Assembly: GCA_021807585.1 (NCBI GenBank)
Contig: JAKBCQ010000286.1
Span: 1 to 5,164, forward strand
Reading direction: 5' to 3'
Source: Planctomycetota bacterium
GTDB lineage: Bacteria > Planctomycetota > Planctomycetia > Isosphaerales > Isosphaeraceae
Length of the DNA stretch: 5,164 bases
Shown: one piece after another, positions 1 through 5,063 of the stretch
Numbering within the stretch: position 1 is the first letter of the stretch
Layout: each line of letters starts with the position of its first letter
Notes under the pieces: model-generated
Databases searched by the model: none
What the model saw: the letters and a program-made list of their open reading frames with translations, nothing else
Told to the model about the DNA's origin: nothing
Translations under genes and position numbers: made by a program

Positions 1-1356
1 GGGAAAAACGATCGAGCCGATTCTTGAAGATCCGCTCGAATTTCCATTCGTCGATCCGTTGTTGGACCGGCGCGCCGCGATCGCCGCGACCCATTCCGAA
101 AAATTCCACGCGGTGACGGCGCCCACGACCGCCGCGAATTGATGGCTGTTCCTCGTCGCCTTCCAGCTCAGCGCGCTAAACGCCAAATAAATCAGCACGC
201 GAAACGGCACGAGCCGAAAGCGATCCTCCGAATCGACGATCGATCCGTTCTTCAATTTTTTCGACGTTCGATTCGATTGAGATTTGTTCTTCTTTTTCTT
301 GGTCGACGCGTCGGCCGATCTCGGCGCCGATTCGACTCGCGTCGCGGTATCGATCGAATCGGATTTCGCTCCCGCTCCATACGGCTTGATCGAATCGGCG
401 CCGCGAACGATCACGCTAAAGCAAAGCGGGATCACAAAGCTTAAAGCTCCCAGCAGCATCGTCGCGATGTGCATCCTGAGCGGAAAATTATTGAAACCGC
501 CCCCCAATTGACGAATGAACAAAGGAATCGGCGTCAATTCACCGATCTGATGCGCGAATATATCGGCGCTCATGGTTTTCATGAGCGCGATCGGAAAGAG
601 CGCGCCGCGGATGAAGTACGGATTGACGAGACAAGCAAGCCCCGTCGCGACGGATCCCGCGAGAACCGTTTTCCACCATCCGCTCCGCTCGGCCGCGAAA
701 GCCCCCGGCTCGAACGCCGCTCCCAGAACCGCCGCGCCCAGAAGGATCGGTCCCAACACAAATAATCCTTGTGTGTTCACCCATAAAACTTCGATCGCGG
801 GTAAAATCCAAACGAGCGCGGCGCGATCCCTCAAGCGATGCAATACGGCCAGAAAGATCGCGATATAAAGAAACGTGATTGTTTCGGGGCGGACGTACAT
901 CCTGCCCGAGAGGACGTATAACGCCGGAAGCCACGCGAGAACGATCGCCCAGTACGGAGCGCCTCGCCTTCGCGCCGTGATCAGAATCGCCATTCCCAAA
1001 GTCGTCACCACGCACTTCGCCAGCGTCGTCGCGTCGACCCCGCCAAGCTCGTAAAGCTTGCTGATCGCAACCTGAAACCCCCAGTGCAAATCGATCCATT
1101 CATTGTTCGGAACTGTGAATGTATAAATATCTTTATGAGGAACGACGCCCGTTTTGCGGATGATATCGCCGGTGCGGAGGTGCCACCAGAAATCGGTATC
1201 TTTCAGCGGGAAAACGCCGAGCAAGAAGACGAGCCCGAGAAACAAAAGGACGACGACCGCATCGAGCGCGAACGCGAGCGACTTGGTTCCGTCGCTTGGG
1301 CGGGGTCGGCGGCTCGGCTTGCTGTTTTTCTTGGTTTCCGCGATGTCCGCCGTCAT
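1..1356 (-). CDS. Multi-spanning membrane protein, GT-C glycosyltransferase-like, 3' end outside window
   Basis: Reading the minus strand from ATG at 1356 gives 452 codons open to the left edge, so the C-terminus is missing. After a basic N-terminus (residues 1-24) comes a first hydrophobic span (about 25-49), then D53-T-D-F-W-W-H59 and a G-x2-P-x2-D-x-Y-T-F-T stretch (70-81). Further spans lie near 133-150, 156-173, 180-212, 228-244, 294-316, 383-397 and 403-420. An acidic D-x-D motif in the first loop after span 1, followed by many spans, is typical of GT-C-fold transferases that use lipid-linked sugars; R156-P-E158, W192-V-N and N245-P-Y fit a widespread uncharacterised bacterial membrane family. 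The sugar-transferase role is inferred, not shown. A Lys/Ser-rich soluble insertion (about 320-380) separates two membrane blocks. The ribosome site is weak (GCGGA next to the ATG); an in-frame TTG lies farther upstream, but ATG is preferred because an Asp/Lys/Arg-rich cytoplasmic tail follows. Confidence 0.85.
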   Translation of the reverse strand, partial: MTADIAETKKNSKPSRRPRPSDGTKSLAFALDAVVVLLFLGLVFLLGVFPLKDTDFWWHLRTGDIIRKTGVVPHKDIYTFTVPNNEWIDLHWGFQVAISKLYELGGVDATTLAKCVVTTLGMAILITARRRGAPYWAIVLAWLPALYVLSGRMYVRPETITFLYIAIFLAVLHRLRDRAALVWILPAIEVLWVNTQGLFVLGPILLGAAVLGAAFEPGAFAAERSGWWKTVLAGSVATGLACLVNPYFIRGALFPIALMKTMSADIFAHQIGELTPIPLFIRQLGGGFNNFPLRMHIATMLLGALSFVIPLCFSVIVRGADSIKPYGAGAKSDSIDTATRVESAPRSADASTKKKKNKSQSNRTSKKLKNGSIVDSEDRFRLVPFRVLIYLAFSALSWKATRNSHQFAAVVGAVTAWNFSEWVAAIAARRSNNGSTNGNSSGSSRIGSIVFP

Positions 1357-1445
1357 TCCGCGTATCGTCCGGGATTTGAGAACATTCCGAGAATAAGCCG
1401 CGATCGAACGCGCACGAATCGACAAACCGCGATCGATCGTCATCG

Positions 1446-1474
1446 AATATACAAGCCAAAACGGCCGCGGTCGA
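1446..1474 (-). promoter_or_regulatory. Candidate sigma70-type promoter for the left membrane-protein gene
   Basis: On the minus strand, TCGACC (1474-1469, four of six matches to TTGACA) is followed after 17 bp by TATATT (1451-1446, five of six matches to TATAAT). This would start transcription near 1439 and leave a leader of about 80 nt before the ATG at 1356. The -35 box lies inside the perfect palindrome CGGTCGACCG at 1468-1477, and CGATCGATCG (1430-1439) lies at the presumed start, so either could be an operator. Prediction by eye only. Confidence 0.35.
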
Positions 1475-1517
1475 CCGAACTTGCGATCGGCCCGTCAAAT
1501 CAAGACCCCGCACAAGC

Positions 1518-1546
1518 TTGTCGAGCCGATTCGCGCCTGCTATCGT
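1518..1546 (+). promoter_or_regulatory. Candidate promoter for the selenoperoxidase gene
   Basis: TTGTCG (1518-1523, four of six to TTGACA) and TATCGT (1541-1546, four of six to TATAAT) are separated by 17 bp. Transcription would begin near 1553, giving a leader of about 75 nt. The -35 box overlaps the perfect 10-bp palindrome ACAAGCTTGT (1512-1521), a possible regulator site. The match is modest and there is no independent support. Confidence 0.28.
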
Positions 1547-1613
1547 CGGTTTGTTCGTCCCGATCCCTCCGGTTTGAAGCCCGGCGGCGCGGCACGGGTG
1601 AGTTTCCTAAACA

Positions 1614-1618
1614 AGGAG
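1614..1618 (+). promoter_or_regulatory. Ribosome binding site AGGAG of the selenoperoxidase
   Basis: AGGAG, preceded by ACA, lies 10 nt before the ATG at 1629 and 7 nt before an in-frame TTG at 1626. The two starts differ by one residue and both leave the signal peptide intact. I chose ATG on codon strength, although TTG has the tighter spacing. Confidence 0.75.
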
Positions 1619-1628
1619 AAGTATCTTG

Positions 1629-2168
1629 ATGATATCGATTTGGCAAACGCTCGCGATCTGCGGGCTCGGCGTGATGCTATCGGCGGGCGGAGCGGGCGCC
1701 GCCGAGGAGCTGAAGGTCGGCGATAAGGCGCCCGACTGGTCGCTTCCCGGCTCCGACGGCAAAACCTACAAGTTGTCGCAATTCCACGGCAAGAAAGGGG
1801 TCGTGATCGCCTGGTTCCCCAAGGCGTTCACGGGAGGCTGAACGGCCGAATGCAAGTCGTTCCGTGAGAACGGCGAGGCCCTCAAACCGCTCAACGTCGC
1901 GTACTTCACCGCGAGCGTCGACACCCCCGAAACGAACAAGAAATTCGCCGAATCGCTCAGCCTTGATTATCCCATCCTCAGCGACCCCGGCAAAAAAACC
2001 GCCGAGGCTTACGGAGTCGTCCACGAGGGACGAGCCAATCCCGAACGCTGGACCTTCTACATCGACAAGGAGGGGATCATCAAAAAGATCGACAAGAAAG
2101 TGCGCACCAAGAACGCGGGAGAGGATCTCGCCGCCGCGATCAAAGAACTCGGTCTCGATTCCAAATAA
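1629..2168 (+). CDS. Exported selenocysteine-containing peroxiredoxin (BCP/PrxQ-like), TGA read as Sec
   Basis: One 179-residue protein is read through an internal TGA (codon 71). Residues 1-24 are a signal peptide: a hydrophobic core, then A22-G-A24, a type I cleavage site. The mature part opens with V30-G-D-K-A-P-D-W and continues with the AhpC/TSA (thioredoxin-fold) pattern: V58-V-I-A-W-F-P-K-A-F-T-G-G-U71, where P64-x3-T68-x2-U71 is the peroxidatic P-x3-T-x2-C motif with Sec in place of Cys. C75 is four residues on, a probable resolving cysteine close to the C-x4-C of BCP/PrxQ. R140-W-T-F-Y-I-D146 supplies the conserved catalytic arginine. Prx enzymes reduce peroxides with thiol donors; Sec generally raises reactivity, and Sec-peroxiredoxins are known elsewhere in bacteria. 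Residues 72-179 contain no Met, so the second half cannot easily start alone. Codons (GCC, AAG, CTC) differ from the GCG/TCG-rich neighbours, which suggests high expression or transfer. The alternative is a nonsense mutation or sequencing error at a Cys codon. Confidence 0.9.
1839..1841 (+). other. In-frame UGA recoded as selenocysteine (residue 71)
   Basis: The codon lies between GGC (G70) and ACG (T72), exactly where peroxiredoxins have the peroxidatic Cys (T-x-x-C). It is TGA rather than TAA or TAG, and TGT/TGC differ from it by one base. The same frame then runs a further 107 sense codons, with Prx-like sequence throughout, to TAA at 2166-2168. Confidence 0.88.
1844..1880 (+). promoter_or_regulatory. 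Putative bacterial SECIS hairpin inside the coding region
   Basis: Immediately after the TGA the mRNA can form an upper stem of seven pairs: 1856-1862 (GUCGUUC) with 1868-1874 (GAACGGC), one of them U-G. The loop is CGUGA (1863-1867). A second register pairs C1863 with G1868, bulges C1862 and leaves a GUGA tetraloop. A lower helix GGCC (1844-1847) with GGCC (1877-1880) can close it across an asymmetric internal loop. The apical loop starts 21 nt after the TGA and has G in its first two positions. Bacterial SECIS elements, bound by SelB, are expected to sit this close to the UGA, with a small loop holding an early G. Folding was done by hand. Confidence 0.72.
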
Positions 2169-2210
2169 TCGAGCCGCGAGGATCTTGTCGCTTTCACGCT
2201 CGATCGCTCG

Positions 2211-2248
2211 CGATCCGGTCGGATGATTCGCCCCTTCCGACCGGATCG
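2211..2248 (+). terminator. Long perfect hairpin after the selenoperoxidase, probable terminator
   Basis: A 13-bp perfect inverted repeat, 2211-2223 (CGATCCGGTCGGA) and 2236-2248, encloses a 12-nt loop. It starts 42 nt after the TAA stop. No T-run follows on either strand, so it is not a classical intrinsic terminator; it may act as an RNA 3'-end stabiliser or a U-tract-independent terminator, possibly for both converging transcripts. Confidence 0.5.
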
Positions 2249-2405
2249 GCCGATGCGAATCAAAACACATAGATTCATCTTAAGAAATGATATTTATCCC
2301 ACTTACCAAGCTTGGTCAAACGGCTTTCGATATCATAATATCTCCATTATCTTAATGAACACCGCGCGCTCGCCGGCGGCGGGATCGAGTCGTCCGAAAG
2401 TCGCA
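2249..2405. other. AT-rich convergent intergenic spacer
   Basis: This spacer lies between the 3' ends of two convergent genes. Positions about 2260-2360 are clearly more AT-rich than the rest of the window. They contain the perfect 12-bp palindrome ACCAAGCTTGGT (2305-2316) and the inverted pair GATAT/ATATC (2329-2333 and 2338-2342). The GC-rich CGCCGGCG (2371-2378) lies closer to the permease stop. I find no credible small ORF or RNA gene here. Confidence 0.5.
2305..2316. repeat. Perfect 12-bp palindrome ACCAAGCTTGGT
   Basis: A dyad-symmetric site in the AT-rich convergent gap. A shorter relative with the same AAGCTT core, ACAAGCTTGT, lies at 1512-1521 upstream of the selenoperoxidase. As RNA the hairpin would be weak (four pairs around AGCT), so a protein-binding site is the better guess, if it is functional at all. 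Confidence 0.35.
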
Positions 2406-4202
2406 TCACGACGCGACCGTCGCGATCGGTTCGTCTTTCAATTCGTTCTTCGGTTCGTCTTTCGATTCGGCTTCGACCTCGACCGGATGAGCGACGGGAG
2501 GTTGCGGAGTTCCCTCGAGCAGGCGATCGAGAGCCGTCGCGAAGTCTCCCTCGACGAATCGTCCCGCCAAACGGTCGAACCGAAACGCCGCGACAGATAT
2601 CGCCGTGATCGCGGCGATCGCGAATAAGATCATGCCGATGACGTGTTGAATGATCGGGATCGATCGCATCAGCAACATTATATTACTTTTTAATAACAAG
2701 AACGGGTTGATCCAAGACGCGAACGCGAACGCCGCGAAAACGGCTGCGAAAAGCGAGGCTATATAAACGATCAACCGAGCCGTGAGCCAGATGATGATCG
2801 TCGTCGACATCGCGCGCGCGGCGCTTTTCGATCTGAGCGATATTTGCAGACCGATCGCGGCCATGAACGCCGAAAGGAAAAGGATTTCGGTGATCGTCGT
2901 CAAGTAATCCTCAAGTGAAAGCGCGCCGCCGATCCACGCCGCCGTCCAAAAGTAGAGCCCCGCGAGGATCAGATGTTTCATGCCGAGCAGAGCGCCGATC
3001 ATCTTGGCCGAAACGATCTCCCCCGCTGATAACGGGCTCGCGAGGAGCGCGTCCCACGTGCCTCGCTCGCGTTCCGATGCGATCGAGGCCGCGGCGCGAA
3101 GCCCGACTCCCCATTCGATCAGCCAAGCGAACAACGTCGTGGTAACAAACGAGAATCCCTTGATCGATAGCCACAGCGAATCGCGCCGTGATTGCGACCA
3201 CGAATCGGGATGAAACCGATACCAAGCCGAAAAGACAATCGCGGCGGTCGCCAATCCGACGAGTGGAAGAATCATGAGCGCGGCGAGGATGCGCCCCACG
3301 ACTCCCAACGTGACGACCTTTTCAATCCAGACCTCTTTCCAAAGCATCGGCCGACGTTCGTCGACGGGAGGGACCGGAACGACTCCGCGACGACGACGGA
3401 GCGAGCGCCGATCCCCCGCATACGTTTTCATACACGCCGGACGAACCCTCCAGGTCGCGAAGGCGATCCCCAAAAAGCCCAATAACGGCCAAACGACGAT
3501 CGTCGCGAACGACGCTCCGCCGAATCGTCCCTGAGACAACTCTTCGCACGCCGAATACGGGTTGATTCCATCGACCCATTTGGGAATCGTGATCGACGGA
3601 GCGATCAACGAAGCGAACGGCGCCATGATGAGCGCTATCATAATTAAATATGTAAGAATCAGTGAATCTCGTGATCGACGCGTGATCGACGAGCAAGCGA
3701 GCGCGATCCCCGTCGCGCCGATCGCCACGGCGAAACCGGGAGCGAGACACGCCGCGCTCCGCCAAACGGGGGTGTCGACGTGCGATCCGCACCAGACGAA
3801 CGCGGGAAGAAACACGAGCAGAACGAACGAAGTTTGCGCGAGCTTTCCCAAAAACCGCGCCGCGACGATTTCCCACGCGGTCGTTCGGGTCGTTAACAAA
3901 AGCCCCAGCGCGCCTCGTTCGGAATCGCCCGAAAGGCTCCCCGCGGCGATTGAAGGCGTGAACGCCAAAGCGATCGTCACCGATATCGCGATCAACCACG
4001 CTTGTGAAACGCCGTACTCATGATAAACGCTTGTTTGAAAGAAAACGTTATCCCATAAAAGCGCCGTTTCGGTTCGTAACACGATCAAGAAAACGACCGC
4101 GGCGGCGATGCCGCGAAGGATGAAGAGCCCGCCTCGTCGCGTCTCGCGCGCCGTTTCGAGCCTGACGAACGGCCCCGCGACCAATTCGAGAAGATCGATC
4201 AT
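2406..4202 (-). CDS. ABC-2 family transporter permease, double-length with two tandem permease modules
   Basis: A 598-residue integral membrane protein built from two ABC-2 halves. Module 1 (about 1-255) has G10-P-F-V-R-L-E at its amphipathic start and S94-E-R-G97 followed by G-L-L-L-T in the cytoplasmic gating loop. Module 2 (about 283-545) opens with R284-P-M-L-W-K-E290 and has the equivalent E379-R-G-T-W-D-A-L-L-A-S-P390. The E-R-G(T)-x4-L-L-(T/A)-(T/S)-P motif is a hallmark of NatB/ABC-2 permeases, so one chain supplies both pseudo-symmetric membrane halves of an ABC transporter. It needs an ATP-binding partner, not visible here. An Arg-rich linker (265-272) joins the halves, and an acidic Lys/Asp/Glu/Pro tail (573-592) ends it. 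The start ATG overlaps the upstream stop as ATGA, with GGGGA (4214-4210) 7 nt before it, so translation is probably coupled. Cargo cannot be inferred. Confidence 0.88.
   Translation of the reverse strand: MIDLLELVAGPFVRLETARETRRGGLFILRGIAAAVVFLIVLRTETALLWDNVFFQTSVYHEYGVSQAWLIAISVTIALAFTPSIAAGSLSGDSERGALGLLLTTRTTAWEIVAARFLGKLAQTSFVLLVFLPAFVWCGSHVDTPVWRSAACLAPGFAVAIGATGIALACSSITRRSRDSLILTYLIMIALIMAPFASLIAPSITIPKWVDGINPYSACEELSQGRFGGASFATIVVWPLLGFLGIAFATWRVRPACMKTYAGDRRSLRRRRGVVPVPPVDERRPMLWKEVWIEKVVTLGVVGRILAALMILPLVGLATAAIVFSAWYRFHPDSWSQSRRDSLWLSIKGFSFVTTTLFAWLIEWGVGLRAAASIASERERGTWDALLASPLSAGEIVSAKMIGALLGMKHLILAGLYFWTAAWIGGALSLEDYLTTITEILFLSAFMAAIGLQISLRSKSAARAMSTTIIIWLTARLIVYIASLFAAVFAAFAFASWINPFLLLKSNIMLLMRSIPIIQHVIGMILFAIAAITAISVAAFRFDRLAGRFVEGDFATALDRLLEGTPQPPVAHPVEVEAESKDEPKNELKDEPIATVAS
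2426..2469 (-). repeat. Two-copy 24-bp tandem repeat in the permease tail
   Basis: TCGGTTCGTCTTTC occurs at 2426-2439 and 2450-2463 with a 24-bp period, and similarity continues for six more bases with one mismatch. On the coding strand it specifies the K-D-E-P units of the acidic C-terminal tail (residues 581-592). It probably arose by slippage; copy number may vary between strains. Confidence 0.6.
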
Positions 4203-5053
4203 GCGACGGTCCCCGCCGCGGGCTTACCCCTCCGGCACGCCGCGACGGCTTGCGGTCGCGTGAGAAACCAGATGCAAATCGCGGGATAAATCGATCCCAA
4301 AAGCGCGGAGATCGGTATGAAAACTTTCATGACGATTGTGGTAACCCGCGTCATGTTCTTCATCGACTGAGCCATCGCCCGTTTCGACGCGAGCGAGGTT
4401 GGCGATTGCTTCGCGGCCTTCGTTTTGTCGTTCTTCTCCTTCGCGATATCGGCCTCGATCTTCGCCTCGGCTTTTTCGTACACCTCTCGGGTGGCGCGTT
4501 CGACTCGCGGTGAAAGCACGATCAAGAAAAAAGCCGCGAATGCGAAAAGCCGAACGATCTTGATCGCCGCGGTCCAGATCCAAACCTTTCGAGCCCATTC
4601 GGCGAGCCCGAGCAAGCCGATACCCGTGACGAACATCAAGACGTTGAGGATCAGCATCGACGTGAGTTCAACCCCCGCGTATGCTTTATTAACCGGGTCG
4701 TCGACCTTGAGATCGTCCAGATTCAAGGTCATTGAAATTGACGAGGAGTCGACCGCGGTTTTGGCGGTTTCCAACTGAGATTCGGCGAGTTCCTTCTCCT
4801 CTTTGGTTTGAGCCGATTTAACCTCGGCTTCAAGTTTGGCGACGTTCGCCTGATTTTCGGCTTTTGTGTTCGCCTCAATTGCTTTCGTTTGTTGTTCCAT
4901 GATCTCGGTGAACTTGGGCGCCAGTACGATCATCGCGATCTGGAAGATTCCGTAGAGCAAGAGCAGCGACGCGAACACGCCGTTCCAGAAGCCGATGCGC
5001 TTGGGTATTCGTGGATTCGGTAAGATGCGTGCGGGTTCGTTGAAATTCGACAT
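4199..5053 (-). CDS. Four-span membrane protein with charged coiled-coil loops, coupled to the ABC-2 permease
   Basis: A 284-residue protein of no family I recognise. Predicted spans: about 22-45, 127-150, 157-180 and 238-264. Between spans 1 and 2 lies a long Glu/Lys/Ala-rich helix with heptad character (about 48-101), then a polar D-D-L-K-V-D-D segment. Between spans 3 and 4 is a second charged helical loop (183-233). With the basic N-terminus inside, both loops would face outside the cytoplasm, so it may be a scaffold or adaptor around the transporter. The start chosen is the second of two adjacent ATG codons (5053) because GGAGG (5063-5059) lies 5 nt upstream; the first ATG (5056) has only 2 nt. 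The frame stays open upstream to the window edge through a TTG at 5092, but nothing favours that start. Its stop overlaps the permease start (ATGA), so the two are probably one operon and one complex. Confidence 0.8.
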   Translation of the reverse strand: MSNFNEPARILPNPRIPKRIGFWNGVFASLLLLYGIFQIAMIVLAPKFTEIMEQQTKAIEANTKAENQANVAKLEAEVKSAQTKEEKELAESQLETAKTAVDSSSISMTLNLDDLKVDDPVNKAYAGVELTSMLILNVLMFVTGIGLLGLAEWARKVWIWTAAIKIVRLFAFAAFFLIVLSPRVERATREVYEKAEAKIEADIAKEKNDKTKAAKQSPTSLASKRAMAQSMKNMTRVTTIVMKVFIPISALLGSIYPAICIWFLTRPQAVAACRRGKPAAGTVA

Positions 5054-5056
5054 CAT

Positions 5057-5063
5057 CCCCTCC
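5057..5063 (-). promoter_or_regulatory. Shine-Dalgarno GGAGGGG that decides the start of the coiled-coil membrane protein
   Basis: On the minus strand GGAGGGG runs directly into ATGATG. GGAGG to the second ATG is 5 nt, which makes the 5053 start the most likely and argues against longer N-terminal versions of this gene. Confidence 0.7.

Noticed and set aside
539..1099. Minus-strand 186-codon ORF within the left gene in another frame, and the plus-strand ORF 1084-1629
   Set aside because: The products are Arg/Asp/Ser-rich with no hydrophobic or domain pattern, typical of out-of-frame shadows; the 1-1356 frame gives a coherent membrane protein with family motifs.
12..1532. Repeat TCGAGCCGATTC at 12-23 and 1521-1532
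   Set aside because: A 12-mer made of the words TCGA and CGATTC that abound here; no flanking similarity, so chance is sufficient.
1580..1598. Possible hairpin or riboswitch in the selenoperoxidase leader (CCCG/CGGG)
   Set aside because: Only four pairs around a GC-rich loop and no riboswitch-like conserved core in a leader of about 75 nt.
1629..1841. A free-standing 70-residue secreted peptide ending at TGA 1839-1841
   Set aside because: It would stop exactly at the catalytic residue of a peroxiredoxin, and the same frame continues with the rest of the fold; read-through as Sec explains all of it.
1629..2168. Peroxiredoxin pseudogene with a nonsense mutation
   Set aside because: No frameshift or second stop, all other catalytic features intact, good ribosome site, and a SECIS-like hairpin at the right place. 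Not excluded without the Sec machinery genes, but less likely.
1677..2270. A long minus-strand ORF opposite the selenoperoxidase (about 197 codons)
   Set aside because: It is a mirror of GC-rich codons on the coding strand; its product has no recognisable domain and no ribosome site supports it.
3322..3999. 225-codon minus-strand ORF and overlapping plus-strand ORFs inside the permease
   Set aside because: Arg-rich out-of-frame translations of membrane-span codons; the permease frame explains the region.
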